A stretch of 64,000 bases of DNA from Bacillus sp. ISL-37 (GTDB taxonomy: Bacteria; Bacillota; Bacilli; Bacillales; Cytobacillaceae). A program made the position numbers and the translations under genes. Location: the NCBI RefSeq assembly GCF_018613315.1, contig NZ_JAGGQL010000005.1, positions 1 through 64,000 on the forward strand, written 5' to 3'. The notes beneath the pieces are model-generated. The model had not been told where the DNA came from. It was given only the letters and a program-made list of their open reading frames with translations, and searched no databases. Shown here one piece after another: positions 34,287 to 43,233 of the stretch. The number at the start of each line of letters is the position of its first letter. Positions within the stretch are counted from its first letter, which is position 1.

Positions 34287-35108
34287 TTGAATCCATTTGT
34301 TTTTGCGTGTATTGCTCCTCACGGTGGTGAGATTATTCCTGAATTGCAAGGATCCAATCCAAATCGGATGGCTGTCACAAGAAAAAGTTTGGAGAGGCTT
34401 GGACAGCAAATGGCAGCCGCCAGACCAGATTGTATTGTTATTCTTACTCCCCATGGAACAAGAATTAATGGCCGATTTTCCATAACTGATTCAGAACGTC
34501 TGAAAGGGAGCTGGAGTGAGAACGAGGCAACTTTTACGATGGAAAAACGAGTAGCGAGGGACTTAGCTAGAAAAATTAATGAGGAAGCGATAAAAAACGG
34601 ACAGCCAACTTCGACAATAAATTTCGGAACAGCTGCAGGTCCGATTTCTTGCCTGCCACTGGATTGGGGCGCAATCGTCCCGCTCCGTTTCATGCCTGAT
34701 GTTCCCGTTGTCGTGATCACACCAGCAAGAGATCTTTCCTTCCAACAGCATATTGAATTCGGAGAATCGCTTCGTACAGCAGTAGCAAAATACGACAGGA
34801 AAGTCGGATTGATTGCCAGCTGTGATTGGGCTCATGCTCATGATGAAAAAGGCCCTTATGGGTTTGATCCAGCAGCTAAAGAACTCGATGAACAAGCGGT
34901 TGAGTTGATAAGAACAAATCAACTAGAAAAAATGGCAGACTTAGATGCTGCTTTCATTGAAGCCGCAAAGCCAGACGGAATCTGGCAAACCCTCATCCTT
35001 GCCGGCGCCATACCTTCCGAGGAGAGACTTGTAGAATTTCTCTCTTACGAAGCACCAACATACTTCGGATTGATCTGTGCAGGAATCTCGGCCAAAAGAA
35101 AAATCTAG
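34287..35108 (+). CDS. LigB-like extradiol dioxygenase superfamily protein
   Basis: 273 residues of the class III extradiol dioxygenase (LigB) fold. Probable metal His residues are in FACIAPHGGEI (about 6-16) and VILTPHGTR (about 51-59). The conserved IASCDWAHAHDEKGPYGFDP lies near 171-190. The family cleaves catechol rings with Fe(II), but many short bacterial members have unknown substrates, and no other aromatic degradation genes are nearby. TTG start at 34287 after a strong AAAGGAGGTC. Confidence 0.82.
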   Translation: MNPFVFACIAPHGGEIIPELQGSNPNRMAVTRKSLERLGQQMAAARPDCIVILTPHGTRINGRFSITDSERLKGSWSENEATFTMEKRVARDLARKINEEAIKNGQPTSTINFGTAAGPISCLPLDWGAIVPLRFMPDVPVVVITPARDLSFQQHIEFGESLRTAVAKYDRKVGLIASCDWAHAHDEKGPYGFDPAAKELDEQAVELIRTNQLEKMADLDAAFIEAAKPDGIWQTLILAGAIPSEERLVEFLSYEAPTYFGLICAGISAKRKI

Positions 35109-35115
35109 TCACCGA

Positions 35116-35343
35116 CTAGAATTTCCTTTTGATGTCTTCTCTTATAGAATCCATTAAATCCTCAGACAAGTTTGCAGGAAGTGTTTTATCGTCCTCAACA
35201 ATCCAGGCATTCATCAATTCAAGGTCCGATTTTTGAAAGGTAATGATATAATTCTGTTGCTCAACAGTAAATTCAACTGTTACATGTTCCTCTCCATAAG
35301 ATTCCTCATCAATAATCATATTTGTCATTTTATATGAATTCAT
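35116..35343 (-). CDS. small acidic hypothetical protein
   Basis: 75 residues from ATG 35343 (AAAGGAG, 7-nt spacing). Acidic, no membrane segment, with strands VTVEFTVEQQNYIITFQ and a helical end (SEDLMDSIREDIKRKF). It is convergent with the LigB-like gene; stops lie 7 bp apart within the small hairpin CTAGT-caccg-ACTAG. Unknown function. Confidence 0.6.
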   Translation of the reverse strand: MNSYKMTNMIIDEESYGEEHVTVEFTVEQQNYIITFQKSDLELMNAWIVEDDKTLPANLSEDLMDSIREDIKRKF

Positions 35344-35842
35344 AGACAAACTCCTTTACTCTTTTCTTTTGTTATATTTGACAATAAGGAGATATTTATT
35401 CTTTTCACACGCTTGTTTACATAATAATATTATCTAAAGCCCTATGTTAAATATAACAAAAACGTGCCAAAAGAACCCTGACACATAACTTTCCTTATTC
35501 TGTTTTAGCCTTAATAACAAATTTTAAACTACCGCACTTTTACCTGATCTGCTATGGTGAAATGTTTCTTTTCAACATAATATAGAAATACTTCGCTTGA
35601 ACCCTTGTTTGGGGTGTAGAGAAATCCATTCATTGTCTAAATCAGGCCGGTATCTTAGGAAGCCTGTTCTTCGCTTTATAAAGTTTTATTTAATTTAAAA
35701 CTAGTTTACATAATAATATTATATTAATAACCGGTATCCTACTCTAATATTACTATAGTAAAAACCATTGTTTCATGTTTCCGTAATGTATTATAAGTAA
35801 CCTCATATAATAGATTAATAGACTATAAAAAGGAGTAATAAC
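35344..35842. other. AT-rich intergenic region with a 19-bp repeat pair
   Basis: No gene seen in 499 bp. GTTTACATAATAATATTAT occurs identically at 35415-35433 and 35704-35722, 289 bp apart, same orientation, with a palindromic ATAATATTAT core. The second copy is 121 bp before the PIG-L start, so it could be a regulator site. Confidence 0.6.
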
Positions 35843-36709
35843 ATGAAAAAATGGAAAAAACCTTTGTTCGTTGTGTTGCTTTCAATTGTATCCATGCTAG
35901 TAGTTTTGGTTACTGGAGCGGTTATGTATGCTAACTATTATGTGAACGATGAGGATGTCCTTGTTTCCGAGGAGCTTTTTCCAGAGGGTGCACCGAAGAA
36001 GATCTTGGCCATCTTTGCTCATCCTGATGATGAAATCATGATTGCCGGAACGTATCATAAGTTAAATAAAGATAAAGACGTTACCAGTGTACTCGCCACT
36101 TTTACCAGAGGCGAAGCCGGCGGTACAGGAGGTCTTGTTCCTAAAGAGAAACTCGGGGAAACACGGACTAAAGAATTGGAGAAATCAGCAGAAATCCTGA
36201 ATATTGACCATCTTGAAGTCTATGATTATCCTGACAGCGGACTGTCTGATGCGGATCATGAGGCAATCAAACAAACCATTAGAGAATTAATTCATCAATA
36301 TAAGCCCACAACCGTTCTTACCTATGATGATATAGTCGGACTTTACGGACATCCCGACCATGTTGTGATGAGCAAGCTGACAAAAGAAGTCGTTACAGAA
36401 GAAATGGAAAAAGAAGATTCTCATGTGAAACGACTCTATTTCGCCACCCTTCCCAAGCCAATGATTGACCTTGCACTCAAGCTCTCGCCTACTTTTAAAG
36501 AAAGATACCCGCGGGATAAGGGATTGCCAGAACCAACAATCGCCTTCCCGATGGCGTCCGAAGCATCCGCACGCAAACAAGTCCTGCTTGCACATGAAAC
36601 ACAATGGAAGACCGTAGCAAGCGTCCAGCCCTATCATGATAAAGTTCCATCATGGATTTATTACCGTATATTCGACCGCGAGTACTATCATTTGTTCAAA
36701 TCTAAATAA
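35843..36709 (+). CDS. PIG-L family deacetylase, membrane-anchored
   Basis: 288 residues. N-terminal anchor helix at about 8-30. The zinc-binding HPDDE is at 60-64 (IFAHPDDEIMIAG), and a second ligand motif GHPDHV lies near 171. Family members remove N-acetyl from GlcNAc conjugates, as in bacillithiol (BshB), mycothiol or glycolipids. The membrane anchor suggests an extracellular cell-wall or polysaccharide substrate, unlike cytoplasmic BshB. AAAAAGGAG precedes the ATG. Confidence 0.88.
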   Translation: MKKWKKPLFVVLLSIVSMLVVLVTGAVMYANYYVNDEDVLVSEELFPEGAPKKILAIFAHPDDEIMIAGTYHKLNKDKDVTSVLATFTRGEAGGTGGLVPKEKLGETRTKELEKSAEILNIDHLEVYDYPDSGLSDADHEAIKQTIRELIHQYKPTTVLTYDDIVGLYGHPDHVVMSKLTKEVVTEEMEKEDSHVKRLYFATLPKPMIDLALKLSPTFKERYPRDKGLPEPTIAFPMASEASARKQVLLAHETQWKTVASVQPYHDKVPSWIYYRIFDREYYHLFKSK

Positions 36710-36827
36710 CCATAAGGCCTTCCGTTATTTAGCCCAAGTCGACAGGTGTAGTTTGGTACTTAAGGTTGGCCAAATGCTTTACTGTGAAATTATGGTATGA
36801 TCAATATATATTATATATAAAGGAGAA

Positions 36828-37099
36828 TTTGCGGGCGTTATCATCACTTTAATAGGTATCCTCCTTCTTGCTCTATTGGTCATCTTCCTTTATAAGAACA
36901 GAGACGTTGTGAACAGGGACTTATCCTTAAACTGTTAGGATATTACACACTAGGAATTTTCAATCTCACAATCAACGGAATCCTGATTCCTCTCGGATTT
37001 ATTATTTCACTTTTTATGAAGCCATTTGAAAACAAGAAGGTAAAAAGGGTTGCCACTGTAATCGGACTTCTCGTAATGCTTATATTTCACTTATTTTAA
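36828..37099 (+). pseudogene. frameshifted small membrane protein gene
   Basis: After AAAGGAG a frame without an ATG reads FAGVIITLIGILLLALLVIF and KNRDVVNRDLSLN, then meets TAG. A one-base shift near 36935 continues LGYYTLGIFNLTINGILIPL, on to KPFENKKVKRVATVIGLL and the TAA at 37099. Together they make a plausible three-helix protein of about 90 residues. Both the lost start and the shift indicate decay, unless it is a sequencing error. Confidence 0.55.
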
Positions 37100-37118
37100 T
37101 AACTATTTATCAATCAAT

Positions 37119-37145
37119 CTGCCCAACAATTGGGCAGCTCTTTTT
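37119..37145 (+). terminator. terminator
   Basis: CTGCCCAA-caa-TTGGGCAG followed by ctcTTTTT. It would end transcription from the decayed membrane gene. Confidence 0.85.
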
Positions 37146-37313
37146 AATCTAAATGCACGCTAAAAACTAATAATCTTATCATTATTGACTTTTTTGTATT
37201 AACCTCCGTTTGTTCATAGCAAGTTCAACTTTAATAGCGTTAATCCTATTTGAATCAACGCAGTTGTCAGTTTAAGTATGTACATTCATTTATTGTGCAT
37301 TTTTTCCAGAAAG

Positions 37314-37697
37314 TTAATTCTGCACAATCTGAATAAGGTTTCCGCATGTATCATCGAAAATTGCGATCGTGATGTCCCCCATATTTGTAGGCTTCATAGT
37401 AAACCTCACGCCGTTTTCCACTAATCTTTGGTGCTCTTTTTGAATATCGTCAATACCAAACATTGTTACCGGGATACCGTCGGCAAATAACCTCTGTTGA
37501 TACTCTTTAGCTGCTGGATGTTGATTCGGTTCCAGTAATAGCTCGGTACCACCTTGTTCCTCGGGAGAAACAAGCGTGATCCATCTAAATTCTCCTGCTG
37601 GAACGTCATGCTTTTTTACAAAACCCAGTGTTTCTGTGTAAAACTTCAACGCCTTGTCTTGATCTTCTACGAATATACTGATTACAATGATTTTCAT
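37314..37697 (-). CDS. VOC-family (glyoxalase/bleomycin resistance) protein
   Basis: 127 residues with the two beta-alpha-beta-beta-beta modules of the vicinal-oxygen-chelate fold (VISIFVEDQDKALKFYTETL at about 4-23; VTMFGIDDIQKEHQRLVENG at about 77-96). It ends with the DTCGNLIQIVQ strand, whose Glu ligand is replaced by Gln. Such proteins are glyoxalases, dioxygenases or drug-binding proteins; YdfO/PhnB-like members of this length often have unknown roles. Confidence 0.85.
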   Translation of the reverse strand: MKIIVISIFVEDQDKALKFYTETLGFVKKHDVPAGEFRWITLVSPEEQGGTELLLEPNQHPAAKEYQQRLFADGIPVTMFGIDDIQKEHQRLVENGVRFTMKPTNMGDITIAIFDDTCGNLIQIVQN

Positions 37698-37758
37698 ACT
37701 GATATTGCCTCCATCAATTTAGCAAGATACGGGTGCACACTTTTACCCTATAGTAACT

Positions 37759-38256
37759 TTATTCCTCAACTTCTTCCCATCCGCTATACATTCTTAAAAC
37801 CTTGCATTTCACTTTTCCAGAAGGTACTGATAACACCGTTTCGTCACCAATTTTTAACCCTATCAGCTTCTTCGCAACGGGTGTATCATAGAAAATTTTG
37901 TTTTCGTCTATATTCGACTCGCCGTAACCTACAATTTCATATATTTCTTCTTCTGTAAAATCTGTATACTCGAACGAGCACTTCACGATCGAACCAATAC
38001 CTACTATTTCTGTATTTCGCTCATCAATCTTAATTAATTCTGCAGACTTATACGTATGCTGAATCTCCTGAATGCGCTCCACTAATACACGTTCATCTTG
38101 CTCTAATTTATGGAAGTTAGGATTAGCAATCTTATCATCTCCGCAAGCATTAAAGGCAATATTTTTATCAAACCGCACGTGCTTCAGCTCTTGTTCCAAA
38201 TTGCCTATTTGCTGAAGGACCAGCTGCTCTCCCCTAGGTGTGATTTTTACAGACAT
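37759..38256 (-). CDS. GreA/GreB-family transcript cleavage factor-like protein
   Basis: 165 residues, the Gre length. The N-terminal coiled coil is about residues 10-75 and the C-terminal FKBP-like domain about 85-160 (IVGIGSIVKCSFEYTDF, DTPVAKKLIGLKIGDETV). The coiled-coil tip, which in GreA carries two acidic residues that act in RNA polymerase cleavage, reads CGDDKIANPN here and is atypical. It may bind polymerase without the usual activity. It probably coexists with a true greA elsewhere. Confidence 0.75.
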   Translation of the reverse strand: MSVKITPRGEQLVLQQIGNLEQELKHVRFDKNIAFNACGDDKIANPNFHKLEQDERVLVERIQEIQHTYKSAELIKIDERNTEIVGIGSIVKCSFEYTDFTEEEIYEIVGYGESNIDENKIFYDTPVAKKLIGLKIGDETVLSVPSGKVKCKVLRMYSGWEEVEE

Positions 38257-38381
38257 ATTAGTCTCCTCTATAATTAGTGTTAACTCAAGAATTAACTTCC
38301 CTCATAACCTCTAATATACCCCGAAATACAGTTGAGCAGTATCATTATGTTTCGCACTAATAAACTTGAGTACAAAATGAA

Positions 38382-38400
38382 AGCTGCCAAATTGGCAGCT
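38382..38400 (-). terminator. terminator of the HAD gene
   Basis: AGCTGCCAA and TTGGCAGCT separated by one base, followed by TTTC on the minus strand, just after the HAD stop. Confidence 0.65.
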
Positions 38401-38402
38401 AG

Positions 38403-39062
38403 TTAACTTTCCACCTTAGCATCTGGAAGGGATGGTAAAAATTCATTTATATTACTATGTACTTCATCTGGTTGAATACTAAAGTCAATTGTCTGGAAAT
38501 TTGGCAGCCAATGTACTCCTATTGTATGTACATTCGCTTGCTTTCCAGCCAATATATCAGCGTCGCTATCTCCCAAGAAGATTGCCTCTGTGTTAGATAC
38601 ACCCAGTTCTTCTAATGCTTTATTAACCCCCTCAGGATGAGGTTTTGGAAACTCCACGTCATCTCCAGTAACAATTACATCAAAAATGTTATTTAACTCC
38701 AGGCATTCTAAAGATATGTCGAGACTTCTTCTCGCTTTTCCAGTTACTATTCCCAGTTTATATCCTCTTGATTTTAACTCTCTAAGCAAGGTGTTTATTT
38801 CTTCATTTTTCGGAACTATATTTTCATGTCGGTCCCTATAAATCTCATAATATAATTCAATGGCTTTTTCATGATTATTATTCTTAAGATTCTCACGGAT
38901 AATACCAGTCTCTGAAGGACCAAACATTGATTTAATTTCTTCTGTTGTGACATCACGCTCATCAAATTTTTTAAACACTGATTCAAACGCCAAGAAACAC
39001 ACAGGCAAAGTATCTGCAAGAGTACCATCAAAGTCAAAAAGAACTGCTTTAATATCAATCAC
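38403..39062 (-). CDS. HAD-family hydrolase (PpaX/Gph-like)
   Basis: 219 residues. Motif I DFDGTLADT is at about 9-17 with nucleophile Asp9, motif II IVTGKA near 107-112, Lys of motif III in PKPHPEG near 141, and motif IV FLGDSDADILAG near 164-175. The helical cap lies between motifs I and II, class C1. Likely phosphoglycolate phosphatase or pyrophosphatase-like activity; the exact substrate is not given by sequence. Confidence 0.88.
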   Translation of the reverse strand: MIDIKAVLFDFDGTLADTLPVCFLAFESVFKKFDERDVTTEEIKSMFGPSETGIIRENLKNNNHEKAIELYYEIYRDRHENIVPKNEEINTLLRELKSRGYKLGIVTGKARRSLDISLECLELNNIFDVIVTGDDVEFPKPHPEGVNKALEELGVSNTEAIFLGDSDADILAGKQANVHTIGVHWLPNFQTIDFSIQPDEVHSNINEFLPSLPDAKVES

Positions 39063-39148
39063 ATCCTATAATTTTATACATTACCTTTTCTTTATGGTTT
39101 GAGATTTCCTCTTTTATTCTCTGAAGTGGAAATACCTCATGAAATTGT

Positions 39149-39928
39149 TTAACTATACTCTTTTTTGACTTCAAATCTACTAACTAGCTCGTAAGGTCTT
39201 GCTTTAAATGCTTCATATGGGATGTAGTTCGCATCCATCGCGTCCAGAGCCCTGTTACGGAATTGTTCCCTCGTAATAAATTGCTCAATATTTTCTTTCG
39301 TTATTTTTGTAAAAAAGACTTCTGAAGTTTCACCCTCAGCTGTCCTGGTTTCACCAGAATGATATTCACCTCTGAAAACTACACATGTAACTCCGCTCGT
39401 CACGTTTTGATAAATACCTGTTATACCATGTACATTTACCTTTATTCCCGTCTCTTCAAATACCTCGCGATGAATTGCCTCTTCCAATGTTTCCCCTTCT
39501 TCTACCTGGCCGCCAGGCATTTCCATTGTATCGGAACGGTGAATATTCCTGACTAGGAGTACTTCACCATCCTTGTTGGTGATATATCCACTAACAGACA
39601 ATATATGTTTAGGCGGATGATAGGCCGAAGGATAAGGGGCAGTTGAAGACATGAAATCATTGTCAGTCTCTGTGCAAAATTCGCCTAAATCCTTCATTGC
39701 TGACTGGTACTCTTTACTATTTTCAATTAAACTAATAATTCTTTCATAATGCTCCATGCTGCTATATTCCCAGATAACCAGTATTTCGTCCTTAGTGTCG
39801 TTCACCCAACGTCCTATTAATTTAGTACCATTTTTAACATGTAACGGGTAGACATTGGTATGAAAAAAATTATTGATTTCATTCAACTTTTCAGGTTTGA
39901 CTCTGTATGTTTTTCTTTTAAAGATCAT
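39149..39928 (-). CDS. NIPSNAP-Nudix fusion hydrolase
   Basis: 259 residues from ATG 39928 (GGGGAG upstream). Residues 1-105 resemble a NIPSNAP/dimeric alpha-beta barrel (FKRKTYRVKPEKLNEINNFF, WEYSSMEHYERII). Residues 115-250 are a Nudix hydrolase with the box starting GGQVEEGETLEEAIHREVFE and ending ETGI near 146-168. The Nudix half hydrolyses nucleotide-like pyrophosphates; the barrel may help dimerise or bind substrate. The 52-bp array C starts about 100 bp upstream of its start codon. Confidence 0.85.
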   Translation of the reverse strand: MIFKRKTYRVKPEKLNEINNFFHTNVYPLHVKNGTKLIGRWVNDTKDEILVIWEYSSMEHYERIISLIENSKEYQSAMKDLGEFCTETDNDFMSSTAPYPSAYHPPKHILSVSGYITNKDGEVLLVRNIHRSDTMEMPGGQVEEGETLEEAIHREVFEETGIKVNVHGITGIYQNVTSGVTCVVFRGEYHSGETRTAEGETSEVFFTKITKENIEQFITREQFRNRALDAMDANYIPYEAFKARPYELVSRFEVKKEYS

Positions 39929-40027
39929 TTTCAGCTCCCCTTTCTCTTCCTTTAATTTCCACAAATGATGTAAAATCCCTTCAATATCGGGGTTAGTTTT
40001 TATAAAAGAGCCATATGACAGTCAATA

Positions 40028-40190
40028 CTTCTGACAGCTTTTCACCGGATTCCCCCAAACCTTTCTGAAGTTGCTCTACTTCTGACAGCTTTCCTCCGGT
40101 TTCCCTCAAACTAGTCTGAAGTTGCTCTTACTTCTGACAGCTCCCCACCTGTTGCCTCCAAACCTGTCAGAAGTATTGCTCTGTCAAAGG
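40028..40190. repeat. about 52-bp direct-repeat array C (three units)
   Basis: CTGACAGCT recurs at 40031, 40082 and 40134 (51 and 52 bp). The third unit has perfect 10-bp arms CTTCTGACAG (40131-40140) and CTGTCAGAAG (40164-40173). The sequence is related to array B (GACAGCTTT followed by a C-rich stretch ending CAAA). It lies between the NIPSNAP-Nudix gene and the terminator of the next gene. Confidence 0.9.
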
Positions 40191-40213
40191 ATTCTATCGC
40201 TGCCCATCTAAAA

Positions 40214-40238
40214 AAGAGCCGCCAAAATTGGCGACTCT
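40214..40238 (-). terminator. terminator of the EamA gene
   Basis: AGAGTCGCCA and TGGCGGCTCT with one mismatch, followed by TTTTTT on the minus strand. Confidence 0.8.
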
Positions 40239-40243
40239 ACTAA

Positions 40244-41173
40244 TTAACTATTAATTTCCTTAACAACCTGTCCCTCAACTGACGCTTTCTTATCACCGAT
40301 CGACAGCCAGGTCACGAATACGAGCATGATCATGGCACCCATCAGCTGGACGCTCTGGAGCATCGTATCGAACCATATCACCGAAATGACCATAACGGTT
40401 AAAGGCTCGACACTTGAAAGGATGCTAGTTTCGACAGCGGTAATATAATTCATGCTTCCTAAGAATAGCAGGAACGCCAATGTACCAAAGAAAATCAAGA
40501 TAGCCATGATAAAAACCATCTTCGGCTGTGCTATAATCAGCCACTCATTACTCATCCAAACTCTGTTTATTAATCCAAGAACAATTCCCCCGAACAACAT
40601 ACTCCAGCCTACGATTGCCAATACGCTCCATTCCTTCATTAAGCGTGCCGGGTAAAGTGTATAGAAAGCAAACGTAAGACCCACTGCAACTCCCCATAGC
40701 AATGCCGTCGGACTAACCAGCAAACTGCTAATCGACCCATTCGTCAGTAACAGGAAAAGCCCCGCCAATGTACCTCCAATGCCTAGCATCTGATAGCGTG
40801 GCGGCCATTTTTTATGATTAAAAGAAACATAGAGGACAACAAAAATAGGAGCCGAGAATTGTAGCAATGTTGCCACTACAGCATTGCTCGCTTCTATTGC
40901 CATCGTAAAAGTGTACTGTAACCCTACCATCCCAAGAATGCTAAAGATGATCAGCTGATTCCGCCAGTAAGCCGTCTTCACGACTGTAAAAATTTCCTCT
41001 TTTTTAATTGCCAGGAACGCCAGGATGCTGCTCCCAGCAATAATCATCCGGATTGTCAGGATAAAAGGAACCGACAATTCCGTATTAGCGAGCACCCACT
41101 CGGTGATCGACCCAGTCATCCCCCAGAGCATGGCTCCAACAACAATCATTAGAATTCCTTTCAACCGTAACAT
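40244..41173 (-). CDS. EamA/DMT-family transporter
   Basis: 309 residues with ten membrane helices in two EamA repeats (about 5-140 and 155-290; the first opens GAMLWGMTGSITEW). It exports or takes up small metabolites such as amino acids or nucleotides; the substrate is unknown. A second, diverged EamA transporter is encoded at 56506-57426. Confidence 0.88.
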   Translation of the reverse strand: MLRLKGILMIVVGAMLWGMTGSITEWVLANTELSVPFILTIRMIIAGSSILAFLAIKKEEIFTVVKTAYWRNQLIIFSILGMVGLQYTFTMAIEASNAVVATLLQFSAPIFVVLYVSFNHKKWPPRYQMLGIGGTLAGLFLLLTNGSISSLLVSPTALLWGVAVGLTFAFYTLYPARLMKEWSVLAIVGWSMLFGGIVLGLINRVWMSNEWLIIAQPKMVFIMAILIFFGTLAFLLFLGSMNYITAVETSILSSVEPLTVMVISVIWFDTMLQSVQLMGAMIMLVFVTWLSIGDKKASVEGQVVKEINS

Positions 41174-41398
41174 CGCTAACGCTCCTATCGTTTGTTAGGC
41201 TTGTAAAATGTAAAGTTTCCAATCAAATTAATTAAATATTATATTAGCATACAAATCACAAAAGGAATCCATAAATAGATAGTGAAGTTCTACTAATCCT
41301 TATTTTACCACCCCTTTCAGCATATCGATTCTATTAAAATACCGTAACTTTGGGTAAATAATTGTCATGCTAGTAAAAAATCTGAAGGTGGTGGATTA

Positions 41399-42721
41399 AT
41401 GAATAGTCAGATTCAACTAAAAACCTCAAAACCAAAACGGGCTGGCAAGTTTTTACCGATTGCCGCACTGGGCATTGCCGGAACTCTTTATGCTGTCAAT
41501 CTGAATCGCCGGCGCAAGACTGCCGCTTCCTCTCACTCAAGGATGCTAAAAAATATCGAACAAGGCACCAAACAGATCAAAATGGAATGGAAGGGTATGA
41601 ACAGGCCATATCGTGTGTTCAGAGGCGAGGAGCTGATTTACGAAGGAGTGGAGCCAAGGCTGGTGGACCAAAATCTTGTTCCAGGTACCCTTTACACTTA
41701 CTGTATAGAAGTACTTGATGATCATGGCAATGTAGAGGGTAAAATGCGAATCCAGACAACTACATCAGTGGATTTCAAGGAAAGAGACAATATTCTGGAG
41801 GATTTACTCATTACAACGATAGTCACCCATGGTCAAATCAGTCTTGAATGGGAACCGATCGAGGGTGTTTTAGAGTATACGATTTTCAGAAACGGGATTC
41901 AATTGGAAACCGTGACTTCCTGTGCTTTTACCGATAAAAATATCAAGGTTGACGATGTTTATACTTACATGATTAAAGCCAAGCGTCCATTGCAGCGCTC
42001 GAATCAGTTAAAATGGGAGCTAAAATCGGTGATCGCCAATGCGGTGGGGGCTATCAAAAAAGATTCTTCCACTGAGATGGCTGCTGATGAAGAGTTTACT
42101 ATCACTAAAAGGATTGGACCTCTTAAGGACTTGTTGAGATCCCCGCAGGAAAGCAAACATAAAAGCGGCAACTGGCAGCTCAGATACACTACATTTTTAA
42201 AAGAAGAATGGCTCAATAATCCGAATGTCGCATCTGAAGACCAGATCTTTAAAGGAGATCACCGCTCGTTTGATCCTGAGTCATCTGAATTCAGGACAAG
42301 AAGCGATGTATTTATCGACACGGACAACCCATCTGCGCTTTTAAGCAAGACAACGGGCATAACAGAAGCATTCACCAAGGACCATGAAAAGCTGGAATCC
42401 TCGAGTGCATCTGACGAGGGAATTCAATTAAAAAAAGTGCTTACGGACGATGACAGAGTTCAATTTCACCTGAACCATTCTGTCAGCAATCCGCTGGTCG
42501 TATCCCCTGCCATTGATTATCATGTTTGCGGAACCTTCTATAAGGACAACGAATTCGACTTAGTCGGAAATCATGATCAGTCACCTGAACATGAGATTTA
42601 CCTTAAAGAACCAGGCACAGACGATTGGCAAGTCATCCACCAGGCTCAAAGCAAAGGGCTCGAAATGATGGCTGACCCAATGGCCAATCATTACTGGCGT
42701 TACTCGACATTCACTAACTAA
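41399..42721 (+). CDS. DUF3238-domain protein with N-terminal anchor
   Basis: 440 residues. One N-terminal helix (FLPIAALGIAGTLYAVN, about 18-34) with flanking basic residues is a signal anchor. Two fibronectin-III-like modules follow at about 55-120 and 135-195 (IKMEWKGMNRPYRVFR, ISLEWEPIEGVLEYTIFR). The C-terminal DUF3238 domain, about 255-440, begins WQLRYTTFLKEEWL and contains FKGDHRSFDPES. Cell-surface protein of unknown function. A bidirectional terminator begins at its stop codon. Confidence 0.82.
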   Translation: MNSQIQLKTSKPKRAGKFLPIAALGIAGTLYAVNLNRRRKTAASSHSRMLKNIEQGTKQIKMEWKGMNRPYRVFRGEELIYEGVEPRLVDQNLVPGTLYTYCIEVLDDHGNVEGKMRIQTTTSVDFKERDNILEDLLITTIVTHGQISLEWEPIEGVLEYTIFRNGIQLETVTSCAFTDKNIKVDDVYTYMIKAKRPLQRSNQLKWELKSVIANAVGAIKKDSSTEMAADEEFTITKRIGPLKDLLRSPQESKHKSGNWQLRYTTFLKEEWLNNPNVASEDQIFKGDHRSFDPESSEFRTRSDVFIDTDNPSALLSKTTGITEAFTKDHEKLESSSASDEGIQLKKVLTDDDRVQFHLNHSVSNPLVVSPAIDYHVCGTFYKDNEFDLVGNHDQSPEHEIYLKEPGTDDWQVIHQAQSKGLEMMADPMANHYWRYSTFTN

Positions 42722-42759
42722 AAAAACGGAAAAGCTGACTGCCAGCTTTTCCGTTTTTT
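42721..42759. terminator. bidirectional terminator
   Basis: AAAAAACGGAAAAGCTG and CAGCTTTTCCGTTTTTT around actgc, shared by the DUF3238 gene and the convergent thiol oxidoreductase gene. Confidence 0.92.
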
Positions 42760-42762
42760 CTC

Positions 42763-43152
42763 TTATAAAAATCGCTTCCGCACATTCGGCGGCGGCAGCA
42801 TACAGCTTTCCTTCTGCCCGAACCATTTGTATCGGTTCCTGGCGATAAGGTCATACACAATATTCCTAATTGGAGCTGGAACGACCATGAATACATATAG
42901 AAGCTTCCATGCCCCACGCAAATGCCGGCTAATCCTCAAGGCAGCACCCGATTTATAATAAACCTTATCATTCTCAATCAAAATCATGCTGTCCACATCG
43001 TCACGTACATGATACTTTTCCAGCAGTTCCTGTCCCGCTTCACTCTGCAGCGAAGCAAAGTGGAACGTTTCATTTGGATCACGATTCAGAATAAATTGGA
43101 CACTCGCATCACAAAAGTTGCAAACTCCGTCAAATAATATAACTGGATGCAT
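42763..43152 (-). CDS. yuxK: DCC-family thiol-disulfide oxidoreductase (YuxK-like)
   Basis: 129 residues. The family-naming start ILFDGVCNFCDASVQFIL, about 5-22, holds DGVCNFC with its redox CxxC, and the tail RNRYKWFGQKESCMLPPP contains the conserved Cys and basic residues. DUF393 proteins are thioredoxin-like; the physiological partner is unknown. The 52-bp array D starts 82 bp upstream of the start codon. Confidence 0.9.
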   Translation of the reverse strand: MHPVILFDGVCNFCDASVQFILNRDPNETFHFASLQSEAGQELLEKYHVRDDVDSMILIENDKVYYKSGAALRISRHLRGAWKLLYVFMVVPAPIRNIVYDLIARNRYKWFGQKESCMLPPPNVRKRFL

Positions 43153-43233
43153 GGAACATCCCTCCTCGATTTTCCTATTTCTATTCTAACATTTATCCTC
43201 TTTCTTTAAAGTCAAACAGAGGATACTGGTATG

